Source: an uncultured Alistipes sp. (GTDB lineage Bacteria > Bacteroidota > Bacteroidia > Bacteroidales > Rikenellaceae). From it: a stretch of 33,141 bases of DNA. Shown in pieces: positions 24,659-31,997 of this stretch (within the stretch, counting starts at the first letter, position 1; each line of letters opens with the position of its first letter). The stretch spans positions 1-33,141 of the forward strand of contig NZ_CABMQJ010000022.1 in assembly GCF_902388705.1 (NCBI RefSeq), in the 5' to 3' direction. Position numbers and translations under genes: made by a program. The notes below the pieces were generated by a model that saw nothing but the letters and a program-made list of their open reading frames with translations, was not told the origin of the DNA and searched no databases.

Positions 24659-26755
24659 CTACTCCAGTTCCAGGTTGCTCACCCGAGGGGTCACTCCGAA
24701 CGGAAAATCCGGGTATTCGTAAAGGCTGAAGCGCGGCTCGGTTTGGCCGTGCGTATAGTTCCAGATGCTGGCGTAGTCCTCCGCATCCTCGCCCATCTTC
24801 CCCAACTGGCGCAGGTAGGCGGCCAGCGACTTGTTCTCGACAATGTAAATCTCGCCCATGCGGTCGATAATGGGGCTGTGGCGGCGCGTGCGGTCATGGT
24901 CGAAGCGCAGGATGCGCTTGCCCTCCTCCGTGATGCCCACCAGGCGGAAAGACATGCTCTTGCCGATGGCCGGCAGGTTCAGCACGCTGCGGTCGGTGGC
25001 CAGGAAAGGCAGCCGGTGTCTGCGCATGAAGCGGCGGATGCGGCCGGCCGTGTCGCCCCCCTTGTCCAGTTCGGCATCGAGCTCGGCGGCCTGTTCCGCC
25101 GTCAGGCGACCGTATATCTTCTCCTCCTGCTGCTCCTGCAGCGAACGGCTGTTGGGCGTGAAGACGGCGTAATTTTCGCTGAAACCCTTCACCGAGAAGG
25201 TATAGTAGCAGAGCACGCCCAGCGAGTTGAGCACCTGCCTGAGGCGGGTCGTATGTCCGCGGCGCGAGGCGGCGACGGTATATACCAGCTGATTGGTGAT
25301 AATCCACCCCGCCGAAAGTATTTTGCGGATGGCCTCCTGCGCCTCGGGCGTCACCTCCAGCGGCGACTGGAAATGGGTCTGGATGACGAACTGCCGCACG
25401 CCGACGGCCGAAGCCTTTTCGCGGAACTCCCGCAGCACCCCGACCAGCTCGTCGTCGATACGCATGGGCAGGTAGGCGGGCAGGCGCGAGCCGAGGCGCA
25501 CGCGCTGCAGCTCGGCGTATCTTTCGCCGTCGGGCCGCATCTGGTTAGCCCTGCGCTTGCGGCAGGCCATGCGGTAGACGGCTTCGAGTATGTTGCGCAG
25601 CGTCTTGTTCTGGCTCATCAGCGCGTCGCCGCCCGTGATGAGGATGTCGCGCAGCTGCGTATCTTCCTCGAAATAGGTCATCAGGCGGCGCAGCTTGTGG
25701 TCCCAGCTCTCCTTGGGCCGCAGGCTCTCGAACTCGAAATTGAGGCGCTCGCTCTGGAAATCGTACATGCGTTGGCACGATGCGCACAGCCCCCCGCAGG
25801 CGCGCCCCATCGTATCGGGAATCAGGATCGCCACCTCCGGATAGCGGCGGTGGATGTTGTGCCCGTCGGGCAGCAGCCATCCGGCGGCATTGGGCTTCCC
25901 GGCCTCCACGATGTCCTCCTTCTCCCACGCGCGGATATTGCCGTAGGTTTCGACCAGCTGCGGCGAGTAGAGGATGTAACTGCGGATGGCCTCGTCGTCG
26001 TACCCGTTTCCGCCGGTGTCGAGCAGCGACAGGTAATAAGGCGTAGCGAAGAAGGGCATTCCTTTTTTGCGGGCCTTCGACAGCAGGTACATGGTTTCCG
26101 CCGAAAGCGAATTGCCCAGGAAACGGTTCAACTCCGAGGGGCTCTTGACGGCCATCGCCAGGTGGAAGCGGAAATCGTTCCACCAGATGCCCACCTGCCG
26201 GTATTTGTCCTCGTAGGTCATCTCCCCGGTAAACCGGAAACGCGAGGGCGTCGATTTGCGGTTCTCGATTTTCTGCACCAGCAGGTGAAGCATGCGCTCC
26301 CTGTTCTCGGCGCGAATCTCCGCCACCTCGGAATCGAGCCCCGTGGGCCAGCGCTCCGTACGGGAGCGCACACGCGGCATCGAAAGCGGCGGCAGCTCGA
26401 GCCCGCCGAGGCGCTTGAACAGGTAAAACAGGTCGATAAACAAATCGGTACGCATCTCCACATTCTCCAGCGTCCCCGTGAGGAACCGCCACAGCAGGGT
26501 CAGCGTCTGCACCGGCATCTGCTGTCCGGTCGACAGCTCGCCGACCTGCTGCCCGTCGTAGTCGATCAGCAGTCGAATCTGCTCACCCGCATCGCTCTGC
26601 GCGGACGCCCCGCGGGATACGAATTCGCCGAGCCGGGCCCTGAAGTCCGCGGCGTCGCGGCTCGCTTCGGCCGCTGCGACGAGTTCGGGCAAATCCTGGC
26701 GGTAAAGCTGTCCGAGCTGGTAAAGCGTGAGTGAAAGCATTTTCTTTTGTTTCAT
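24659..26755 (-). CDS. KamA family radical SAM protein
   Basis: About 698 residues (an ATG at 26761 would add two more). The iron-sulfur cluster motif CGGLCASC (CxxxCxxC) sits near residues 317-324 and is followed by ILITGGDALM, typical of the lysine 2,3-aminomutase/EpmB group. It is much longer than lysine 2,3-aminomutase (about 420), with a roughly 270-residue N-terminal extension and a long tail. The usual PLP-binding GGGK motif is not seen; Lys near 599 in NLPAIGKSMSF is a possible substitute. Similar long KamA proteins occur across Bacteroidota with no known substrate. A -7 box lies 278 bp upstream. Confidence 0.85.
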   Translation of the reverse strand: MKQKKMLSLTLYQLGQLYRQDLPELVAAAEASRDAADFRARLGEFVSRGASAQSDAGEQIRLLIDYDGQQVGELSTGQQMPVQTLTLLWRFLTGTLENVEMRTDLFIDLFYLFKRLGGLELPPLSMPRVRSRTERWPTGLDSEVAEIRAENRERMLHLLVQKIENRKSTPSRFRFTGEMTYEDKYRQVGIWWNDFRFHLAMAVKSPSELNRFLGNSLSAETMYLLSKARKKGMPFFATPYYLSLLDTGGNGYDDEAIRSYILYSPQLVETYGNIRAWEKEDIVEAGKPNAAGWLLPDGHNIHRRYPEVAILIPDTMGRACGGLCASCQRMYDFQSERLNFEFESLRPKESWDHKLRRLMTYFEEDTQLRDILITGGDALMSQNKTLRNILEAVYRMACRKRRANQMRPDGERYAELQRVRLGSRLPAYLPMRIDDELVGVLREFREKASAVGVRQFVIQTHFQSPLEVTPEAQEAIRKILSAGWIITNQLVYTVAASRRGHTTRLRQVLNSLGVLCYYTFSVKGFSENYAVFTPNSRSLQEQQEEKIYGRLTAEQAAELDAELDKGGDTAGRIRRFMRRHRLPFLATDRSVLNLPAIGKSMSFRLVGITEEGKRILRFDHDRTRRHSPIIDRMGEIYIVENKSLAAYLRQLGKMGEDAEDYASIWNYTHGQTEPRFSLYEYPDFPFGVTPRVSNLELE

Positions 26756-27264
26756 AAGCAATTATTTTTCTTTCGTTAACGATATTCGGATGCAGGCGTC
26801 AATATCCCCGGTACGGATATCAGCGTACTATCAGGAAGAGCCCGTCTGTGTAAAAATATAAAGTGCTCGAAATCGCAGGAACCCCTGCAAATTTCCCCGC
26901 ATTCGGGAGATATTACCGGAAAAACCGCGGCCTTTTTCCGGAAAGATATTCAAAGCGGCCGCCAAGTGGAATGGCAGGCGGAACCAGTGGCCCGAATTTA
27001 AAATAACAACGGCCGCCGCACGGAACTTGTTGCAAAGATAGTAAAATAATTCGACATATCCCGGGCGCTGTACAACCGACGCCTCGCATTGTCAAGTCCT
27101 CCTCTCGAGCCGCATCAAAATCTCGCCCTGTCCATATAGACGTTTCGAAAAACACCGTCCCGAGCCAAACTACCATCGGAATATGGTTTCCATTCGCCGC
27201 ATTGACAACAGCCAGCCATATGTCCGACAAGAAAAATGAAAAACCCCGATGAATTAAAATCACC
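26756..27264. other. Intergenic region between the KamA gene and the AT-rich island
   Basis: About 510 bp with the -7 box above, the island terminator (27239-27268) and otherwise no recognised element. A 116-codon minus-strand frame (26913-27263) has no family resemblance and overlaps the -7 box, so it is not called. Confidence 0.5.
27033..27040 (-). promoter_or_regulatory. -7 box upstream of the KamA gene
   Basis: The minus strand reads TATCTTTG. It would give a leader of about 270 nt before the start at 26755. No good -33 element. Confidence 0.45.
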
Positions 27265-27268
27265 GGGG
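27239..27268 (-). terminator. Terminator of the island operon
   Basis: CCCCGATGA (27244-27252) pairs with TCACCGGGG (27260-27268) with one mismatch. The A-run 27239-27243 gives TTTTT on the minus strand, 26 bp past the NVEALA stop. A nine-G tract overlaps the right arm. Confidence 0.7.
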
Positions 27269-27293
27269 GGGGGCAGTCAATACAGGTAAGTCG

Positions 27294-27578
27294 CTATTCG
27301 TCGACGCAATAAAACTTAATCTCCGAATAGATGAAACTATCCGAATGAGGGCATGGATAAATTACCGAGCTAGATGTATTGCGCGGACATTCCAATTTAA
27401 AACCAGAACTTCCACTGCCAGCTATATGGCAATCCTTGATTTTAGTTCCCTCCGTAGAAGCAAGGGCCTCCACATTAAAGTCCATAATACTCATTTCCCT
27501 GTGGGCAACAGATTGTATGAGCATCAAAACACTTAAACTCAGAACACCAACTGCACAAACTATTAACGTTTTTTTCAT
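27294..27578 (-). CDS. NVEALA domain small exported protein
   Basis: A 94-residue protein with an N-terminal hydrophobic segment (about 4-22) and the hallmark motif NVEALA at 35-40 (MDFNVEALAS). The C-terminal 50 residues hold four cysteines (50, 64, 76, 91), enough for two disulfides. NVEALA proteins are a Bacteroidota family of unknown function, usually near propeller lipoproteins and sometimes near peptide exporters; the motif resembles a processing site placed at the end of a leader, which is inference. It is the last gene of the island operon, 14 bp after the propeller gene. The thioredoxin-like lipoprotein of the same operon could act on its cysteines. Confidence 0.85.
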   Translation of the reverse strand: MKKTLIVCAVGVLSLSVLMLIQSVAHREMSIMDFNVEALASTEGTKIKDCHIAGSGSSGFKLECPRNTSSSVIYPCPHSDSFIYSEIKFYCVDE

Positions 27579-27592
27579 ACAAAATACAATAA

Positions 27593-28693
27593 CTAAATGA
27601 ATGGGAATAGATTATATTTATACACATACTCTTCATTATCATCTAAAGTATAGAGTATACCCGGATTCCCAACAGATATGTATTTTACACCATTTGCCAA
27701 ACGCACTTTGCGAACGAGTTCGCCATTCCAATTAAAAATATACAGTAAGTCTTGAGCACCCCAACCGCTCCCGTATTTTTTATCGGAATACAATGCATAA
27801 ATATGCGAATCATCGGCTTGGACTTGGGTAAAATACACCTTTGCATCATCGAGATTCTTGCGAAAAATCTCAAACCCCGGCATCCCTTTCAAACGATAGC
27901 CCGTCTGTCGCCCGGTTTCCAAATCCAACACATTAATCTGTGCCAACATGGCCATCCCCATCGCAATTTTAGATCGGTCGGGGCTAATACAGTTCATCGA
28001 ATAGTAATAATCGTCAGGCAAAGGAGATTGCTCCCTCTTCCGCTCCCATTCGAGCGTTCCGGCAAACAAGTCGTACGAAACGACAGGCTTTCCCGTTTTC
28101 GCAGCGCATTTTATCAGATAAGGCAGCGTGGCACTGTCATGGACAAATGTCAACGGTTCGGAAGAAACATAGCCTATGACCTCGCCCGGATTCAGCCAAA
28201 AAATCTCTTTGTATTTTACCGACTTGTCATATCGAGGTGTCATACCTTCGAAAACACTTCGTTGTTGCCTGATGGATTCCGTAATATTCCAATGCATGAT
28301 TTTTCGTTCATTGTGGAAATTTACAAGTGCTTTCATCGCACCGTTTTCCTTATATATCTGAAAAATCGGTGCCGTCGCAACCGTTTCCTCCGGGCCCCGG
28401 CCTTTATGACAAAACTTCCCGCATAACTCGCCGGTCTTTAGATTATATACATGAAAAAACACATTCGGATCTTTGGGAGTCCAGCAAACCAAAATCGAAT
28501 CCTGTACTGTAATAGCGCTACCCAGATATAAAGCTTTCAACTCTACCGGGACACCTATGGCCTTGTCTTCAGGCACATCATTTTGAATATATACAATGTC
28601 CCCGTTAAACGACTTTTCATCATAATTACCTTTACATCCCATCATACTAAAGGCAATTAAAAACAATACAACCGGGGAAGAAAATATTTTCAT
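27593..28693 (-). CDS. 6-bladed beta-propeller lipoprotein (BF3164-like)
   Basis: A 366-residue lipoprotein with lipobox MMGC (Cys20). The mature part has repeated beta-strand blocks such as FFHVYNLKTGELCGKFCHKG, INVLDLETGRQTGYRLKG and LLYIFNWNGELVRKVRLANG, fitting a six-bladed (TolB-like/BF3164-type) propeller. GRGPEE after the first blade is a frequent signature in this Bacteroidota group. Function is unknown. The family commonly occurs beside NVEALA proteins, as here. It starts 1 bp after the stop of the thioredoxin-like gene, so expression is tightly linked. Confidence 0.82.
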   Translation of the reverse strand: MKIFSSPVVLFLIAFSMMGCKGNYDEKSFNGDIVYIQNDVPEDKAIGVPVELKALYLGSAITVQDSILVCWTPKDPNVFFHVYNLKTGELCGKFCHKGRGPEETVATAPIFQIYKENGAMKALVNFHNERKIMHWNITESIRQQRSVFEGMTPRYDKSVKYKEIFWLNPGEVIGYVSSEPLTFVHDSATLPYLIKCAAKTGKPVVSYDLFAGTLEWERKREQSPLPDDYYYSMNCISPDRSKIAMGMAMLAQINVLDLETGRQTGYRLKGMPGFEIFRKNLDDAKVYFTQVQADDSHIYALYSDKKYGSGWGAQDLLYIFNWNGELVRKVRLANGVKYISVGNPGILYTLDDNEEYVYKYNLFPFI

Positions 28694-28694
28694 A

Positions 28695-29219
28695 TTAATT
28701 TATTTTTAAACAGTTAATTCCTTCCATGAATAAGCGCACGGTTTCTTTTGAGATTAAAGGATTGCCCACCCACCGCACTTTATAATCCCGGGTGATCATA
28801 AATGTTCTGCATGCAGATATCGCCAGAGCCGGATTCGCATCATAGATTGCATTGCCCGCATCAACCAAGCTTCTGATCTCATTCTCACAATAAGCTCGTA
28901 CCATCTCTATCTGCTCCGGATTAGAATCAGCAGAAATAATAATTATTTGCCCAATACTGTTATCTTTCATAACCGGATGCTCATGGATTCTTACAATCCT
29001 ATTCATATAACATGAAACACACTCATACGGATCAATATAAGAAATAAAGCAGTAATTATACTTTTCAAACTCAACATCTATTAACTCTCGGACATTAGTA
29101 TCAGCAACCAATAAATTCGATGACATAAATTTCTTTATTCGTTCGTCAACATTCGTATGGCCACAACCATTACCAAAAATAAAAACGAGTAACAAGCATA
29201 ATTTGAGTACTACCTTCAT
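28695..29219 (-). CDS. Thioredoxin-like lipoprotein with CxxC motif
   Basis: A 174-residue lipoprotein, lipobox GNGC (Cys19). The segment YCFISYIDPYECVSCYMNRI places CVSC (Cys67, Cys70) after a beta-strand and before a helix, as in thioredoxin-fold redox proteins. A second strand (IGQIIIISAD) and FMITRDYKVRWVGNP near the end resemble the TlpA/AhpC-type strand with its turn. It is shorter than most TlpA proteins, so this is a probable fold assignment. It heads the island operon. The upstream DNA is AT-rich, with only a weak -7 box on the minus strand (29245-29252, TATCTTTA). Confidence 0.65.
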   Translation of the reverse strand: MKVVLKLCLLLVFIFGNGCGHTNVDERIKKFMSSNLLVADTNVRELIDVEFEKYNYCFISYIDPYECVSCYMNRIVRIHEHPVMKDNSIGQIIIISADSNPEQIEMVRAYCENEIRSLVDAGNAIYDANPALAISACRTFMITRDYKVRWVGNPLISKETVRLFMEGINCLKIN

Positions 29220-29701
29220 ATAATTTTTATAAATTACTCTGCAATAAAGATAATTATTTTCTCAAAAAAACACACTCTTTTTTTTTATTTCTTCATATTT
29301 TGAATAAGATAATAGCTAATAAAAGTTGCCCGCATTGACATGTTAATTGCAAAGTGTATGATAGTTGTAAATTAAGAAACTTGAGAATAGCCCTCCCATT
29401 ACACAGCGGCTTGAACCGTGTGTGTGTCCCGTAGTGTAACTTTGTTCTAAAAAACCGGCCGGTCACAAATGGGGGGGGCATCCGTGTTGCATGTCAAGAA
29501 AGATTGTCAACTCGTCTGCGATTGTGTCGGAAGCGCTGTCCCGTCACACGACTTCCGGGCCCATCTGCCACAAGCGCAGTTCAAGCCCCTCCGAATCGCA
29601 TTCGGACGAAACGATACAAGGCGATTGCAAAAACGCCCGTCCGCAATTCCGGCTTCGGCAATACCCGGAACCCGAATGCACGAACCGGCAACCGCCCCGC
29701 C
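29220..29701. other. Region between the island operon and the exported-protein gene
   Basis: About 480 bp. The left half is AT-rich (long A and T runs), the right half GC-rich, with the change at the eight-G tract (29471-29478). A plus-strand -7 box TAACTTTG is at 29437-29444, preceded by a short GT repeat; no plus-strand gene follows it. A minus-strand frame of 62 codons (29293-29481) has no recognisable features. No other element was found. Confidence 0.5.
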
Positions 29702-30361
29702 TCAATCCGCCGAATTGAGAATCCGTATAAACGGCGCGAACTCCCGGGAGTTTCTAATCCGCTTTCCGATTTCGACCAAATCCCCGATTCGGTATTCGGA
29801 CAAATCCAGGCCGCATTCCGGGATAATCAGCATGGCGTTCCCGACCAGCATGCCCGCAATCTCATCGGATTGGACGAGGTCGGAAACCGCAGCCGCAAAC
29901 AACTGCATATTTTCAGCCGTCATGCGGGCATCATGGCCCGGCTCCCCGTATTTTACGGGGAAACTTCCCCGGGCTTCCCTCAAAACCAGCTTCTCCAACG
30001 ACATTTCACCCGTGCCGATGCAGATTTTATCGCCCGCAGGCGTTCTTATGTACACGGTATCCTTCCCGGAATCATTGGCTCGCGCGACGAGCTCTTCCCG
30101 CTGCTTTTTGCGCACCCGGAACAAGTCGACCGTCTGCCCGACCGTCATCGTGTCGGTCAGCATCCCGTCCTGAATCATCTTCAACAGCTCCCGCCCGAAA
30201 AAAGGGAGTTCCGATTCCGACAGCAATCCCGCTTCGACGAGCGTTTCCAGTTTGCCCATCGACAACTTGTCTATCCCGGCATTGCGAAGGCTGTCCGGAT
30301 TCTGTCCGGCGCACCAAACCGCCGATACCGCGAACAGGAGTGACAATATTGCTTTTTTCAT
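29702..30361 (-). CDS. Exported protein of unknown function
   Basis: A 219-residue protein. The start at 30361 opens on a signal peptide (MKKAILSLLFAVSAVWCAGQ) with a likely cleavage after AG; an upstream in-frame ATG at 30412 would add 17 residues before it and is less likely. The mature protein is charged and mostly helical, with Leu/Glu/Lys-rich segments (KLSMGKLETLVEAGLL, EIAGMLVGNAML) and no motif I recognise. A well-formed promoter (30429-30458) lies just upstream, so the gene is probably expressed by itself. It is not part of the AT-rich island: its base use matches the chromosome. Confidence 0.65.
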   Translation of the reverse strand: MKKAILSLLFAVSAVWCAGQNPDSLRNAGIDKLSMGKLETLVEAGLLSESELPFFGRELLKMIQDGMLTDTMTVGQTVDLFRVRKKQREELVARANDSGKDTVYIRTPAGDKICIGTGEMSLEKLVLREARGSFPVKYGEPGHDARMTAENMQLFAAAVSDLVQSDEIAGMLVGNAMLIIPECGLDLSEYRIGDLVEIGKRIRNSREFAPFIRILNSAD

Positions 30362-30428
30362 TTTACCCCGAATTTTCAGATGCAATAAAGGAAAGGCTTC
30401 CCGGATATTCATGAGGCGGCCGCCTTTA

Positions 30429-30458
30429 CAAAGATAACGAGAAACAGCCGCAATCAAA
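30429..30458 (-). promoter_or_regulatory. Promoter of the exported-protein gene
   Basis: The minus strand has TTTG (30455-30458), an 18-bp spacer and TATCTTTG (30429-30436), a full consensus promoter about 68 bp from the start at 30361. Confidence 0.75.
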
Positions 30459-30474
30459 GCATTCCACAGAAAAC

Positions 30475-30507
30475 AAAAATCCCGACGATTGTCAACCCGT
30501 CGGGATT
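30475..30507 (-). terminator. Terminator upstream of the exported-protein promoter
   Basis: AATCCCGACG (30478-30487) pairs with CGTCGGGATT (30498-30507). The A-run at 30475-30479 provides T residues on the minus strand. It lies 140 bp beyond the tRNA-Pro terminator. Confidence 0.7.
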
Positions 30508-30646
30508 CTCACCCGCAGGCGCATCGCGTCGGGCGGCATCTTTCCCGGATTACCGCCCGCCATCCCGCCTTCTTTCACGGAAACGTGTTGCAAAAAACTC
30601 GATTATTCAGCGCGCGACCCGATTCCCTGCGCCCGCTACAACAAAG

Positions 30647-30674
30647 AAAAACCCCTGCTTTCGCAGAGGTTTTT
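30647..30674 (-). terminator. Terminator of tRNA-Pro, bidirectional
   Basis: A stem of 30647-30658 with 30663-30674 (one C-A mismatch), loop TTTC, with A-runs on one side and T-runs on the other. It is 16 bp past the tRNA end. Confidence 0.8.
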
Positions 30675-30690
30675 CGGGGAAAACGATTAG

Positions 30691-30765
30691 TCGGGGTGAC
30701 AAGATTCGAACTTGCGACCACGCGCCCCCCAGACGCGTACTCTAACCGGGCTGAGCTACACCCCG
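30691..30765 (-). tRNA. tRNA-Pro (anticodon GGG)
   Basis: The minus strand gives a 75-nt cloverleaf: acceptor CGGGGTG paired with CACCCCG, D-arm AGCTCAGCCCGGTTAGAGT, anticodon stem CGCGT/GCGCG with loop CTGGGGG (anticodon GGG), T-arm GCAAG-TTCGAAT-CTTGT, discriminator A. CCA is not encoded. Its -7 promoter box (TATATTTG, 30781-30788) lies 16 bp upstream. Confidence 0.95.
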
Positions 30766-30780
30766 TAGCGTTTCGGACTG

Positions 30781-30788
30781 CAAATATA
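30781..30788 (-). promoter_or_regulatory. -7 box of tRNA-Pro
   Basis: The minus strand reads TATATTTG, 16 bp before the tRNA. No TTTG at the -33 distance. Confidence 0.6.
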
Positions 30789-30831
30789 GTATATTTTTCA
30801 TAAATCGGCGCATTTCTGCAGGATTTTTTTC

Positions 30832-30839
30832 TAATTTTG
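30832..30839 (+). promoter_or_regulatory. -7 box of the uptake operon, abutting the start codon
   Basis: TAATTTTG ends six bases before the ATG at 30846. Like queA, this suggests a leaderless mRNA. The -33 region has only a weak match (TTTC at 30813-30816). Confidence 0.5.
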
Positions 30840-30845
30840 TCCTCA

Positions 30846-31997
30846 ATGAAACGATTCTCGACCCTCATATCCGCCCTCTGCGTACTCCTGGCCACTGCCT
30901 GCGGAGGCTCCGGCGTACGCTCCGCGGACGATTTCACGATTGAAATCTACACCCCGGCCTACGCCTCGGGCTTCGCCATCCGCGGCACGGACGACGACGC
31001 ATCGACCCTCATCACCGTCCGCAACCCGTGGCAGGGCGCAGGCGACGTCGAGCAGCACCTGCTCGTCCTGCGCGACGGTGCCGAAGCCCCCGCCGGATTC
31101 GAAGGACAAATCGTCAAGGCCCCCGTGCGGCATGTGGTCTGCATGTCGTCGAGCCATGTGGCCATGTTCGACGCCATCGGCGAAGTCCGCCGCGTTTCGG
31201 GCGTTTCGGGAATCGACTACATCTCCAATGCACATGTCAACGAACACCGCTACTGCGGCGAAGTCCGCGACGTGGGATACGACACCAACCTCGACTTCGA
31301 ACTGCTGGCGGCCATGCGCCCCGACCTCGTCCTGCTCTACGGCGTGACGGGCGAAAATACCGTCGTCACCGGGAAGCTCCGCGAACTGGGCATACCCTAT
31401 ATATATGTCGGCGACTACATGGAAGAGTCGCCGCTGGGCAAGGCCGAATGGCTGATGGTTCCCGCCGAGCTGTGCAACGTCCGCGACACGGGCGCCGAAA
31501 CATTCCGTGGAATCGCCGACCGCTACAACGCACTCAAGGCCGCCACGGCGACAGCAGCGGCGGCACGTCCGAAAGTCATGCTCAACACCCCCTACCGCGA
31601 CACGTGGTTCATGCCCTCGTCCCGCAGTTTCATGGTGCGGCTGATCGAGGATGCGGGCGGCGAGTACATCTACACGAAAAACGATTCCGACACGTCGGTG
31701 GCAATCGACATGGAGGAGGCCTACCTGCTGGCCAACGCCGCCGACGTATGGCTCAATGTCGGGCCCTGCAACACCATGGCGGAACTCACGGCCCAGAATC
31801 CCAAATTCGCCGAAGTCCCCGCCGTACGCGGCCGCATGGTCTTCAACAACAACCGCCACCAGACCCCGGCCGGGGGTTCCGATTTCTGGGAGTCGGGCGT
31901 CGTGCGTCCCGACCTGGTGCTGCGCGACCTGAATGCAATCCTCCGCCCCGAAACGGCCGGCACGGCGGAACTCCATTACTACAAACGTCTGGAATAA
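30846..31997 (+). CDS. ABC transporter substrate-binding lipoprotein (BtuF/FepB-like)
   Basis: A 383-residue lipoprotein, lipobox ATAC (Cys19), of the periplasmic-binding family PF01497 for iron chelates, heme or cobalamin. Visible features are RHVVCMSSSHVAMFDAIGEV, DLVLLYGVTGENTVVTGKL and AWLNVGPCNTMAEL-like C-terminal strands; SDFWESGVVRPDLVLRDL closes the second lobe. The ATG at 30846 is preferred over an in-frame TTG at 30837, which overlaps the -7 box. Its stop overlaps the next start (TAATG), and a FecCD permease follows that. The ligand (siderophore, heme or B12) cannot be decided. Confidence 0.9.
   Translation: MKRFSTLISALCVLLATACGGSGVRSADDFTIEIYTPAYASGFAIRGTDDDASTLITVRNPWQGAGDVEQHLLVLRDGAEAPAGFEGQIVKAPVRHVVCMSSSHVAMFDAIGEVRRVSGVSGIDYISNAHVNEHRYCGEVRDVGYDTNLDFELLAAMRPDLVLLYGVTGENTVVTGKLRELGIPYIYVGDYMEESPLGKAEWLMVPAELCNVRDTGAETFRGIADRYNALKAATATAAAARPKVMLNTPYRDTWFMPSSRSFMVRLIEDAGGEYIYTKNDSDTSVAIDMEEAYLLANAADVWLNVGPCNTMAELTAQNPKFAEVPAVRGRMVFNNNRHQTPAGGSDFWESGVVRPDLVLRDLNAILRPETAGTAELHYYKRLE

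Larger units (their letters stand above)
27265..29478. other. AT-rich island between two poly-G tracts
   Basis: The stretch from a nine-G tract (27265-27273) to an eight-G tract (29471-29478) is visibly richer in A and T than both flanks. Its three genes use many AT-ending codons (for example AAA, ATA, TTA, GAA), unlike the strongly GC-biased neighbours. It contains one minus-strand operon of three exported proteins. Composition points to acquisition from another Bacteroidota genome. No transposase or integrase is visible within it. Confidence 0.65.

Noticed and set aside
26913..27263. 116-codon minus-strand frame between the KamA gene and the island
   Set aside because: No signal peptide, motif or family resemblance; it runs through a -7 promoter box and the island terminator.
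29293..29481. 62-codon minus-strand frame near the island edge
   Set aside because: No convincing start or domain; AT-rich sequence gives such frames by chance.
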